DNA from: Tsukamurella spumae
GTDB taxonomy: Bacteria > Actinomycetota > Actinomycetes > Mycobacteriales > Mycobacteriaceae
DNA: 64,000 bases
Direction: 5' to 3'
Assembly (NCBI RefSeq): GCF_012396015.1
Contig: NZ_JAAXOQ010000004.1
Location: 124,001 to 188,000 of the forward strand
Position 1 is the first letter of the stretch. The number at the start of each line of letters is the position of its first letter. This document shows positions 8,633-17,070 of the stretch, one piece after another. The notes below the pieces were generated by a model. It was not told the DNA's origin, ran no database searches, and saw only the letters and a list, made by a program, of their open reading frames with translations. The translations under genes were made by a program, and so were the position numbers.

Positions 8633-8661
8633 TTGCACACTACTAGAAGTGGACTTATAGT
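8633..8661 (+). promoter_or_regulatory. Sigma-70 type promoter with overlapping TetR-type palindrome
   Basis: TTGCAC (8633-8638), a 17-base spacer, and TATAGT (8656-8661) form a near-consensus promoter facing the gene at 8690. Bases 8642-8661 are a near-palindrome with pattern ACTA-x-AAGT-xx-ACTT-x-TAGT, 16 of 20 positions symmetric, covering the spacer and -10. Occupation by the divergent TetR protein would block RNA polymerase. Confidence 0.65.
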
Positions 8662-8689
8662 CGGGATCAGCCCACCGAGGAGAGTCGAC

Positions 8690-9616
8690 ATGCAGTCACA
8701 ATCAGCCCGCTCGCTGCGCTCCCGGCGCTGGAAGATCGACCGCAACCGCGGACTGGACCCCGAGACCGACTTCGAGCTGATCGCCCGGAACCTCGCGACC
8801 TACGACTTCCCCTGGGACATCACGCAGGCGCTGGGCTTCGCGCTGTTCCGCACCTACGCCGTGCCCAGCATCGGTGACCTCCTGGACCGCACCGGCGAGT
8901 TCACGCAGCGCGTCCAGAAGCGGTACGACGACACGGCCCTGCTCCTCGACGTGCCGCTCATGCACGGATTCGGCAGTACCGAGGGCAGATCCGCGATCCG
9001 CCGGATCAACCAGATGCACAAGATGTACGACATCACCGACGATGACATGCGGTACGTCCTGGCCACCTTCGTCGTCGTCCCGGTGCGGTGGATCGCGGAC
9101 TACGGCTGGCGCGATCTCACGCCCGACGAGATCCGGGCGACGGTCCGCTACTACCAGGCCCTCGGCAAGCACATGGCGATCCCGGACATCCCCGCCACCT
9201 ACGACGAGTTCGCCGACCTGCTCGACGCGTACGAGGCCGAGCACTTCGCGTTCGACCCCGGGGGGCGACGCGTCGCGGACTCCACCCTCGAGTTGATGAC
9301 CACCTTCTACCCGAAGCCCGCGCGCCGCATCGTCGAGGTGTTCAGCCGCGCCGTCATGGACGAGCCGCTGCTGCGCGCCTTCCGCTACCGGGTCCCCGGG
9401 CCCGTCGTCCGGCGACTGTCGGTCGGCGCGCTGAAGGCCCGCGCCCGCGTGGTCGCCGTGCTTCCCTCGCGTCGCACGCCGACCCTCGTCAGCGACAATC
9501 GACGGATCCGCAGCTACCCCCGCGGTTTCCGGGTCGAGACTCTGGGAACCTTCGCCCCCGGCTGCCCCGTGCACCGCACCGCCGCAGACACCACGCGCCC
9601 CACCCCCGCCGCGTAG
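8690..9616 (+). CDS. MpaB/latex-clearing-protein-type oxygenase (DUF2236)
   Basis: 308 aa from ATG 8690, chosen because GAGGAGA (8678-8684) is an ideal ribosome-binding site; the frame stays open upstream into the promoter. The middle holds the family pattern around LMHGFGSTEGRSAIRR, INQMHKMY and KHMAIPDIPATYDEF, where DUF2236 proteins place the Arg and His residues that hold a b-type haem. Lcp, MpaB and related proteins use that haem to cleave double bonds of prenyl chains. This is a cytosolic-looking version without signal peptide. The substrate is unknown; fatty or isoprenoid compounds are plausible. It is regulated by the divergent TetR gene. Confidence 0.75.
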   Translation: MQSQSARSLRSRRWKIDRNRGLDPETDFELIARNLATYDFPWDITQALGFALFRTYAVPSIGDLLDRTGEFTQRVQKRYDDTALLLDVPLMHGFGSTEGRSAIRRINQMHKMYDITDDDMRYVLATFVVVPVRWIADYGWRDLTPDEIRATVRYYQALGKHMAIPDIPATYDEFADLLDAYEAEHFAFDPGGRRVADSTLELMTTFYPKPARRIVEVFSRAVMDEPLLRAFRYRVPGPVVRRLSVGALKARARVVAVLPSRRTPTLVSDNRRIRSYPRGFRVETLGTFAPGCPVHRTAADTTRPTPAA

Positions 9617-9695
9617 GCCTCGCGCCCCGGCAGCGTCGACGGTGCGGCGCGCGCCGGGTCCGGCGCGGCACGGACCACGCGCGTGCGGGTCGTGA

Positions 9696-10052
9696 AATGC
9701 TGAGCAGCATGCGACCGCCACCCGCGGCGAGGACCCCGACTCCCTGCTGCAGCCGGTCGCGGCCGCGACGGTCCTCCTCTCCTGGATGTTGCTGCACACC
9801 GCGTTCGCGCAGATCTACGCCCGGGACTACTTCGCGGGTGACCCGGGCCTGGTGTTCCCCGACTGCGAGCATCCGCAGATCACCGAGTTCGTGTACTTCT
9901 CGATCACCATCGGCACCTCCTTCGCGGTCTCCGATGTCACGGTCACCAAGCGGTCCACGCGCCGGCTCGTGATCGCGCACAGCGTGCTCAGTTTCTTCTT
10001 CAACGCGGCCGTCGTCGCGATCGCGCTGGACTGGATCAAGGGCGGAGGGTGA
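9696..10052 (+). pseudogene. DUF1345 membrane protein remnant (C-terminal part only)
   Basis: The frame opening after the stop at 9693 reads HATATRGEDPDSLL, then two to three membrane segments (VAAATVLLSWMLLHTAFA, VYFSITIGTSFAVSDVTVT, IAHSVLSFFFNAAVVAIAL). This matches the C-terminal half of DUF1345 proteins, including the typical DP..L, HT.F...YAR.Y and SD..V patterns. The family is usually ~210-220 aa with further N-terminal helices. Here those are missing, and the upstream DNA is a GC-rich spacer with no matching frame. The first in-frame ATG is at 9786, inside the first helix. A shortened protein of 88 aa could be made but would lack the normal topology. Confidence 0.6.
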
Positions 10053-10070
10053 GCACGCCGCGCACACCGA

Positions 10071-12273
10071 TCACGCGGTAGCCGTGGGCACCTCGGCAGC
10101 GGACGGGGCGAGTCCGGACAGGCACGCCGGCAGCGGCGCGCGGTGCAGCACGCCGAGCCGCTGCGTGGCCCGGGTCAATGCCACGTACAGCTCGGCCGCG
10201 CCGCGCTCACCGTCGGCCAGGATCCGGTCGGGATCGACCACCAGCACCGCGTCGAACTCGAGCCCCTTGGTCTGCGCCGGCGGGACGGCGCCCGGCGTAC
10301 CGTCGGGCCCGATGACGACGGACGTGCCCTCTCGGCCGCCTCCTCCCGGACGAACTCCGCGATCGCGCCGGGCAGCTCCTGCTCGCCCACCTGCCGGGCC
10401 CAGGGCCGGACCCCCGACGCGCGCACCGATTCCGGCGGCTCGACACCGGGGGCGAACTCGGCCAGCACGCCCGCCGCGACGGCCATGATCTCCGCCGGGG
10501 TGCGGTAGTTCACCGCGAGCGCGGTGTACGCCCACCGGTCGGCGACGAACGGGTCGAGCATCTCGCCCCACGTCCGCGCCCCCGCCGGCGCGCTGCGCTG
10601 CGTGAGATCGCCGACCACCGTGAACGAGTGGGACGGGCAGCGGCGCATCAACGCCCGCCAATCCATGGCCGAGAGCTCCTGCGCCTCGTCGACCACCACG
10701 TGCCGGTACACCCAGGTGCGGTCCGCCCTCGCGCGATCGACCAGATCCCGGGTGTCCCGCTCCTCGAACCGTTCCGCGAGGTCGTCCGCGTACAGCAGGT
10801 CCGTGGCGAAGAGGTGGTCCTCGTCGTCCATCGAATCCGACCGGGAGACCAGCGAATCGAGCACGCCCTCCGCGAACTCCGCCTGCTCCCTGCGGCGTTC
10901 GTCCGCCGCCTCGTCCCTCGTCGCCTCGTGCGGGCCGAGCAGCTCGGCGAGCTCGTCCAGCAGGGGCACGTCGGAGACGGTCCAGGCGGCACCGTCGGGC
11001 CGGAGCAACGACGGGTCCGCGCCCGCCGCGGCCAGGCGCTCCGGTGAGCTCAGCAGGTCCGCGAGCAGGGCCTCGGGGGAGAGCACGGGCCAGAGCTGCT
11101 CGACGGTGCGCCGGAAGGTCCCGTCCACGGCGAGGTCGGCGACCATGCTGCCGCGCATCTCCTCCCACGCCCGGGTGTCCTCGCGGCGCAGCCACTGCTG
11201 CCCGATCCGACCCAGCGCCCGCTCGGTGACGGCCCAGGTCAGGACGTCGAGGAAGATCGCGCGGGCCTCGTTGTGCGGCCGTCCGCTGTCCCGGGCCTCG
11301 TCCCGGGCCCAGCCGACCACGTCCGCCTCGATCCGCACCTCGCCGTCGCCCAGCCCGATGGACACCGGCGTCTCCGGCAGGCTCCGACGGTCCGCCACCG
11401 CCGCGGCGAGCACGTCGGCCATGGCCGCTGCGCCCTTGATCCGCGCGACGGCCGGCGTGTCCTCGCGACGGGCGGTGACGCCCGGGTACAGCGTGCCCGG
11501 CGTCGCGAAGACGACATCGGACTCGCCGAGCGAGGGCAGTACCCGGCCGATGTGCTGCAGGAAGGACGTGTTCGGACCCACCACCAGCACGCCGTGCCGC
11601 TCGAACCGCGCTCGCTGCGTGTACAGCAGGTACGCGACGCGATGGAGTGCGACCACCGTCTTGCCCGTGCCGGGGCCGCCCTCGATCACCGTCACGCCCG
11701 GGTCGTCGGACCGGATGATCCGGTCCTGATCGGCCTGGATGGTCGCGACGATGTCGCGCATCCCCTCCCCGCGCGGCGCGTTCACGGCCGCCAGGAGCGC
11801 TGCGTCGCCGCGCGCGTCCGCGCCCGGTCGTCCCAGCATCTCGTCCGCGAACTCGACCAGTTCGCGCCCGCGGCTGAGGAACTGCCGCCGCCGGTGCACG
11901 CCCTCGGGGTGTGCGCCGGTGGCGGTGTAGAAGGCCCGCGACGCCGGGCCCGCCAGTCGAGCAGTAGCTCCCGCTCCACGTCATCGGGGTCGAACAGGCC
12001 GAGCCGGCCCACGTACCGCACATCGACGCCGCCGTCGGCCCGCGGGTCCCCGTCGAGCCGCCCGAAGGCGAGCCCCGCCTCGGCGACGCCCAGTCGCCGC
12101 ACCTCGCGCGCCGAGGTCATCACATCGCCCTCCCGGTCCACCGCCCGGCCCTCGTGATCGCGCAGCGCGTCGGCGTACCGTCGGCCCGCCCGGGCGCGCT
12201 CCGCGTCCAGCCGTCCGTACAACCCCGCCACGTACTCGCGCTCCGATGCCAGCTCGTTCTCGTATTCAGACAT
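10071..12273 (-). pseudogene. helR: HelR/HelD-type RNA polymerase-recycling helicase, disrupted by two frameshifts
   Basis: Read from ATG 12273 (behind GAGGTGGG) the protein starts MSEYENELASEREYVAGLYG and keeps this frame to about 11945. It continues one base out of frame as FYTATGAHPEGV with Walker A VIEGGPGTGKTVVALHR, the HelD-typical helices, VVDEAQELSAMDWRALMRRC and VVGDLTQRSA. A second shift near 10330 restores TKGLEFDAVLVVDP and ELYVALTRAT to the stop at 10071. Total would be ~735 aa, near the 700-730 aa of HelR. Both shifts behave as one missing base: in the C-run of TGGCGGGCCCGG (coding strand), and around GCGGCCGAGAGG. HelR removes rifamycin from RNA polymerase and gives tolerance. 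A rifamycin-associated element lies upstream. Either inactivated or affected by assembly errors. Confidence 0.78.
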
Positions 12274-12325
12274 GCACCCACCTCGCTGAGAAATCGGATC
12301 CGGCCAGCGAGTATGCGCCCGCACC

Positions 12326-12345
12326 GGGGCCTTGCGGCAAGCCCC
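12326..12345. promoter_or_regulatory. Rifamycin-associated element (RAE) in the helR promoter
   Basis: GGGGCCTTGCGGCAAGCCCC is an inverted repeat with one central base. On the coding (minus) strand of helR it reads as the RAE consensus known from actinomycetes (GGGGCTTGCGGCAAGGCCCC) except for the central base. It is 52 bases before the helR start. A CATACT element follows 19 bases after TTGCCG on the minus strand, so the element overlaps the -35 region, as described for rifamycin-inducible genes. The rest of 12274-12481 shows no other feature. Confidence 0.8.
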
Positions 12346-12481
12346 GGGATGCGTTATACGTTGAAGAGGGAAAGAGATTCGGGCGCTTCATCGGCCCCCG
12401 GCCGGCGCCACCCCGGGCGCGCCTTCCGCGCACTGTGACGCGAATCGCGCGCAAACCTCGCAACGTCTGTATGTTCGATCC

Positions 12482-13126
12482 GTGGACCTCCGAAGATTCC
12501 TCGACGGACGTGGGGGTCAGCTGGCCTTCCTCACGTACCAACACGCCTCGCTGGTGATCCAGTGCGTGCTGGTGGGCGTCGTCATCGCGCTGGTGGTTGC
12601 GGCCCTGGTCTACCGGTCGCGGGCGGGGGCGGCGTTCGCGACCGCCGTCGCCTCCGTCGGGATGACGGTGCCCTCGCTGGCCCTCCTCGCCCTGCTGCTC
12701 ATCGTGTTCGGGCTGGGCGTCACGCCGTCCGTCACGATGCTCGTGTTCTACGCCACGCTGCCCATCCTGACCAGTGCCATCGTCGGCCTGCAGGCGGTTC
12801 CGGCGGCACTCGTGGAGGCGGCGCGCGGACTGGGGATGCCGCGCTGGCGGGTGCTGGCCACCGTCGAACTGCCGAACGCGTGGCCGGTCATCCTCACGGG
12901 GATCCGGGTGAGTACGCAGCTCGTCGTGGGCGTCGCGACCGTGGTCGCTTACGTCCTGGGGCCGGGCCTCGGCTCCCTGATCTTCTCCGGCCTCGCCCGC
13001 CTCGGCGGCGCGGGTGCCCTCGAATCCGCGCTGGTGGGCACCGTTCTCGTGGTGGCCGTCGCGCTCGTACTCGACGGCCTGCTGGTCCTGCTGGGCCGCT
13101 TCACCGTCTCGAAGGGACTGCGATGA
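12482..13126 (+). CDS. Glycine betaine/choline-type ABC permease (OpuBB/ProW-like)
   Basis: 214 aa from GTG 12482, with five to six membrane segments. The cytoplasmic coupling loop is EAARGLGMPRWRVLATVELPNAWPVILTGI, the typical EAA motif of osmoprotectant permeases. It is the first gene of a four-gene operon in which each gene overlaps the next by ATGA. A TATGTT element at 12470-12475 puts the expected transcription start almost at the GTG, and no ribosome-binding site is visible, so the mRNA may be leaderless. It forms the membrane channel with the second permease at 14292-15125. Confidence 0.88.
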   Translation: MDLRRFLDGRGGQLAFLTYQHASLVIQCVLVGVVIALVVAALVYRSRAGAAFATAVASVGMTVPSLALLALLLIVFGLGVTPSVTMLVFYATLPILTSAIVGLQAVPAALVEAARGLGMPRWRVLATVELPNAWPVILTGIRVSTQLVVGVATVVAYVLGPGLGSLIFSGLARLGGAGALESALVGTVLVVAVALVLDGLLVLLGRFTVSKGLR

Positions 13127-14295
13127 GTCAGACGACGGGCGTATCGATCGAGCTGGAGAAGGTGATCAAGCGCTACCGCGGGCAGGACAAGCCGGCGGTC
13201 AAGGAGCTGTCCATCGCCATCGGGGCAGGGGAGACGGTGGCCATCGTCGGGCCCTCGGGCTGCGGGAAGACCACCACGCTCAAGATGATCAACCGGCTGA
13301 TCGAGCCCTCCTCGGGGCGGGTGCTCATCGGCGGCACGGACGTCACCCAGGCCGACGCCGACGGGCTGCGCCAGGGCATCGGCTACGTCGTCCAGGCCGG
13401 CGGGTTGTTCCCGCACTGGACGGTGGAGAAGAACGTGGCCGCGGTGCCCGGCCTGCTGGGCTGGGACAAGGCCCGCACCCGGGCCCGCGTGACCGAGCTG
13501 CTCGAGCTCGTCGGTCTCGATCCGGGGGAGTTCCGCGGACGGTTCCCCAAGGAGATGTCCGGCGGGCAGCAGCAGCGCGTCGGCGTGGCTCGCGCGCTGG
13601 CGGCCGATCCGCCGGTCCTGCTCATGGACGAGCCCTTCGGCGCCGTGGACCCCATCACCCGCGTGCGCCTGCAGGACCAGCTGCTGGCGATCCAGGAGGA
13701 GTTGCACAAGACGGTCGTGATCGTGACCCACGACGTCGACGAGGCGATCAAGCTGGGCGATCGGGTGCTGATCCTCTCGGAGGGCGGCCAGGTGGAGCAG
13801 TTCGGCACGCCCGAGGAGATCCTCACGGCGCCCGCGAACGATTTCGTGCGGGAGTTCGTCGGCTCGGGAGCCACGCTCAAGCACCTCTCGCTGACCTCGG
13901 TCAGCGAGATCCCCAGCGCCCCGGTGGTGCTCGCCCGCCCCGGCGACCGGTCCGAGGAGGTCGCCGCCCGGGCTCGCGAGGCCGGCCTGAGCTGGGTGGT
14001 GGTGGTCGACGCCGACGACCGGCCGCGCGCATGGCCCTCCGTGTCCGAGGTGCTCAGCAAGCCGGAGGTCTCGACCTACGTCGATCAGCGGCTGCCCGTC
14101 GCGGAGCGCACCGCGACGCTCGCGGACGCGCTCGACGTCATGCTGGCCGCGAGTCAGGGCGGAGTCCTGGTGACCCAGCGCGGCAAGGTGATCGGCGCGC
14201 TGACCATCGAGCAGGTCGCGCAGCGCATCCGGGAGCGTCAGGCGATCGCCAACCCGGAGCAGGCCGCCGATACCTACCGGGCGGCGCCGTCATGA
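13123..14295 (+). CDS. Glycine betaine/choline-type ABC ATPase with CBS domains (OpuCA/ProV-like)
   Basis: 390 aa from ATG 13123, overlapping the previous stop. Walker A GPSGCGKTT at ~residue 42, Q-loop VVQAGGLFPHWTV, signature SGGQQQRVGVARALA, Walker B LLMDEPFGAVDP, and H-loop VTHDVDEA. The C-terminal ~120 residues carry two CBS repeats (SWVVVVDADDRPRAWPS; TLADALDVMLAASQGGVLV), which in OpuA-type transporters sense ionic strength and gate uptake under osmotic stress. It powers import together with the two flanking permeases. Confidence 0.92.
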   Translation: MSQTTGVSIELEKVIKRYRGQDKPAVKELSIAIGAGETVAIVGPSGCGKTTTLKMINRLIEPSSGRVLIGGTDVTQADADGLRQGIGYVVQAGGLFPHWTVEKNVAAVPGLLGWDKARTRARVTELLELVGLDPGEFRGRFPKEMSGGQQQRVGVARALAADPPVLLMDEPFGAVDPITRVRLQDQLLAIQEELHKTVVIVTHDVDEAIKLGDRVLILSEGGQVEQFGTPEEILTAPANDFVREFVGSGATLKHLSLTSVSEIPSAPVVLARPGDRSEEVAARAREAGLSWVVVVDADDRPRAWPSVSEVLSKPEVSTYVDQRLPVAERTATLADALDVMLAASQGGVLVTQRGKVIGALTIEQVAQRIRERQAIANPEQAADTYRAAPS

Positions 14296-15125
14296 CCGCC
14301 GCGGCCGGGCGGCCCGATCTGTCGAAACCCGCGAAGCCCCCGAAGAGCCCGCGGCCCGCGCGCGTGGGGCCCACGCCGCGGTTCGCCGGAGGCGTGCCCA
14401 TCGACCTGATCCTCGAGCCGCTGCTCGTGGTCGTCGGCGTCGTGGGGTACCTGATCTGGCACGCCGCACAGGACTTCACGGAGACGGAGGCCGTGCAACT
14501 GCAGTGGTCCGCGCTCGGGACGTCCGTGTGGGAGCACGTCCGGCTCACCGTCGTCTCCGCCGTGCTGGTGGTGCTGATTGCGATCCCGCTGGGGATCCTG
14601 GTGACCCGCAAGCGGTTCGCCCGGGTCTCGCCGGTCATCGTCGGGCTGGCGAACGTGGGGCAGGCGGCGCCCGTGCTGGGAATGGTCGTGCTGTTCGCGA
14701 TGTGGTTCGGCACCGGATTCCGCACCGCCGTCGCGGCGCTGGTGGTCTACGCGGTTCTACCGATCCTGCAGAACACCGTCACGGGGCTGCGTCAGGTGGA
14801 CGAGCGGATCATCGAAGCCGCACGCGGGCAGGGCTTCTCCGCGTTCGCGACGTTGTTGCGGGTGGAACTGCCGCTCTCCGTGCCGGTGATCCTGCACGGC
14901 GTCCGGACGGCGCTGGTCATCCTCGTCGGTACCGCCACCCTGGGAACCTTCATCGGGGCGGGCGGCCTCGGCGTGCTCATCACGACGGGCGTCACGCTGT
15001 ACCTGCCGCCGCTGCTGTTCACCGGTGCGCTGCTCGTGGCGTTGCTGGCCCTCGCGATCGACTGGCTGGCCCGGCTCGCCGAGTACCTGCTGGCGCCGCG
15101 GGGCCTGCGCGGGGTGAGCGCATGA
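14292..15125 (+). CDS. Glycine betaine/choline-type ABC permease, second subunit
   Basis: 277 aa. A Pro/Lys-rich cytoplasmic tail of ~45 residues precedes about six membrane helices. The coupling loop is EAARGQGFSAFATLLRVELPLSVPVIL. It pairs with the permease at 12482 as a heterodimeric channel. ATGA overlaps on both sides tie it into the operon. The tail may adjust assembly but shows no known domain. Confidence 0.9.
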   Translation: MTAAAGRPDLSKPAKPPKSPRPARVGPTPRFAGGVPIDLILEPLLVVVGVVGYLIWHAAQDFTETEAVQLQWSALGTSVWEHVRLTVVSAVLVVLIAIPLGILVTRKRFARVSPVIVGLANVGQAAPVLGMVVLFAMWFGTGFRTAVAALVVYAVLPILQNTVTGLRQVDERIIEAARGQGFSAFATLLRVELPLSVPVILHGVRTALVILVGTATLGTFIGAGGLGVLITTGVTLYLPPLLFTGALLVALLALAIDWLARLAEYLLAPRGLRGVSA

Positions 15126-16120
15126 CCGCGCGGGCCGGGCGCATCGCCGCGCGGGCGGGGCGGCTGCGCCGCGCGATGATCCCGCTGGTGGCCACCGCCG
15201 CCCTGGTGCTCGGTGGATGTGGACTCGAGAGCTCGTCCGGGCACTTCGTGCACGCGGAGTCCGCGGACGGGCAGCGTCCCCTGGCCGGCGCGACGATCTC
15301 CGTGACCTCGAAGTCCTTCAGTGAGGGGGTGCTGCTCGGGAAGATCAGCGCGACGATCCTGCAGGCCGCCGGCGCGGACATCACCGACCTCACGAACGCG
15401 CCGGGCTCGATGTCCTCGCGCCAGGCGATGGTCAGCGGTGCCGCGGATGTCTCGTGGGAGTACACGGGCACGATCTGGGTGAGCTACCTCCAGAAGACTG
15501 AGACGATCACCGACTCGAAGACGCTCTGGACTAAGGTCCGGGACGCGGAGCGGGCCAACGGCATCGAGGTGCTCGCGCCCGCACCGTTCAACAACACCTA
15601 CGCCTTCGCAGTCACGTCCGCGCAGAAGCAGCAGCGGAACTTGCGCACCCTGAGCGATCTGTTTCGACTGCCGCCCGCGCAGCGCAGCCTGTGCGTCGAT
15701 CCCGAGTTCCAGTCGCGCCCCGACGGCCTCGGCAAGCTCCTGGAGAAGTACGAGGTGCCGCTGGGGTCCGGGACCCCGCCGAACACGGTGACCACCATGG
15801 ACGCCGGTGTGATCTACTCGGCGGTGTCGGGGAACACCTGCCTCGCGGGCGATGTGTACGCGACCGACGGCCGGATTCGCAAGCTCGGTCTACAACTGCT
15901 CGACGACGATCGGAAGTCTCTCCCGCCCTACGATGGGGTGCCGGAGGTCCGGTCGGACGCACTGGCGAAGTATCCCGCGATCGCTGAGGTCCTCGGCAAG
16001 GTGAGCCGCCTGTTGACGAACGAGACCATGCAGGAGCTCAACGGCCAGATCGACATCGAGGGTAAGGATCCCTCCGACGTGGCGGTGACCTGGCTGCGGA
16101 AGGTGGGCCTCGTTCGCTGA
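15122..16120 (+). CDS. Osmoprotectant-binding lipoprotein (OpuAC/OpuCC type)
   Basis: 332 aa. The Arg-rich start and hydrophobic core are followed by the lipobox VLGGC, so the mature protein is a lipoprotein. The substrate-binding fold starts at ISVTSKSFSEGVLLGKI, typical for glycine betaine/choline/proline-betaine binding proteins, and includes SWEYTGTIWVSYL, which supplies aromatic residues for the cation-binding cage. It captures ligand outside the membrane and delivers it to the three preceding gene products. It is the last gene of the operon. Confidence 0.9.
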   Translation: MTARAGRIAARAGRLRRAMIPLVATAALVLGGCGLESSSGHFVHAESADGQRPLAGATISVTSKSFSEGVLLGKISATILQAAGADITDLTNAPGSMSSRQAMVSGAADVSWEYTGTIWVSYLQKTETITDSKTLWTKVRDAERANGIEVLAPAPFNNTYAFAVTSAQKQQRNLRTLSDLFRLPPAQRSLCVDPEFQSRPDGLGKLLEKYEVPLGSGTPPNTVTTMDAGVIYSAVSGNTCLAGDVYATDGRIRKLGLQLLDDDRKSLPPYDGVPEVRSDALAKYPAIAEVLGKVSRLLTNETMQELNGQIDIEGKDPSDVAVTWLRKVGLVR

Positions 16121-16187
16121 GCGGTCTTTCCGGTCGCGCTGAGCGGAAGGGTTCTCCCGGAGGACGTGGCGTCCGACACTGAGGCGC

Positions 16188-17063
16188 ATGACCGAGAACG
16201 CACCGGACCTGTTGGCGCTCACCGCGGTCGAGGCCGCCAAGGTACGTGCGGGCTACTACGACAGGGTGATCCCGGCGCAGTGGCCCGTGGGCGAGCGGTG
16301 GGCCACGCGCCTGCGGGGCGACGACGAGGTTGATGTCTGGCTGATCAGTTGGGTGCCCGAACGCTCCACGGAGCTGCACGACCACGCCGGGTCGCTCGGC
16401 GCGCTCACCGTCGTCGACGGTGCGCTCTCCGAGTGGAGCTGGGACGGTGCGGCACTGCGGGAGAGGCGGATCGGGCCGGGCGAACAGGCCTCGTTCGACC
16501 GCGGCTGGGTGCACGACGTGACCCGGCATCCCGAGGCACACGACGCCGCGTCTGGTGAGGCGGCCGCGCCGACCCTGTCGGTGCACGCCTATTCGCCTCC
16601 GCTGACCGCGATGTCGTACTACGAGGTCACCCCCGGCGGTAGGCTTCGCAGGGTGCGCAGCGAACTGACCGACGAACCCGAGGGTCCCACCGGCGGGCGC
16701 GGCATCGATGTCCTCCTCGCGAACGCGCGGGACCGCATCGACCGCGTCGAGGCGGCGGACCTGCGCGCGGAACTGGACGCGGGCGCGATCCTCGTCGACA
16801 CCCGCCCCGCGGCGCAGCGCGCCGCCGAGGGCGAGGTCGAAGGCGCGCTGGTGATCGAGCGGAACGTGCTCGAGTGGCGCCTCGACCCGACGTCCGACGC
16901 CCGCATCCCCGAGGCCACCGGCTGGGACGTGCGGTGGCTCGTGATGTGCCAGGAGGGCTACTCCAGCTCGCTCGCCGCTGCCGCCCTGCGCGACCTCGGG
17001 CTGCATCGCGCCGCCGATGTGGCGGGCGGGTACGCGGCCGTGGCCGCGGCGTCCGTCCGCTGA
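16188..17063 (+). CDS. Cysteine dioxygenase-rhodanese fusion protein
   Basis: 291 aa with two domains. Residues ~1-150 are a cupin of the type I cysteine dioxygenase family: LHDHAGSLGALTVVDG supplies two metal His residues, and the His in GWVHDVTRHPE or SVHAYSPPL completes the Fe(II) triad. Residues ~180-291 are a rhodanese domain with active-site loop MCQEGYSSSLAA (catalytic Cys), ending with a typical ADVAGGY. Cysteine dioxygenase makes cysteine sulfinate, whereas rhodanese transfers sulfane sulfur; the fusion suggests channelling of oxidised or persulfide sulfur. Arrangements like this occur in some actinobacteria. A 67-base gap separates it from the osmoprotectant operon. Confidence 0.85.
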   Translation: MTENAPDLLALTAVEAAKVRAGYYDRVIPAQWPVGERWATRLRGDDEVDVWLISWVPERSTELHDHAGSLGALTVVDGALSEWSWDGAALRERRIGPGEQASFDRGWVHDVTRHPEAHDAASGEAAAPTLSVHAYSPPLTAMSYYEVTPGGRLRRVRSELTDEPEGPTGGRGIDVLLANARDRIDRVEAADLRAELDAGAILVDTRPAAQRAAEGEVEGALVIERNVLEWRLDPTSDARIPEATGWDVRWLVMCQEGYSSSLAAAALRDLGLHRAADVAGGYAAVAAASVR

Positions 17064-17070
17064 GCCCGCG

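Noticed and set aside
12562-15125. Long shifted plus-strand frames inside the osmoprotectant operon
   Set aside because: Arg/Gly/Ala-rich out-of-frame translations; the four overlapping transporter genes explain the region fully.
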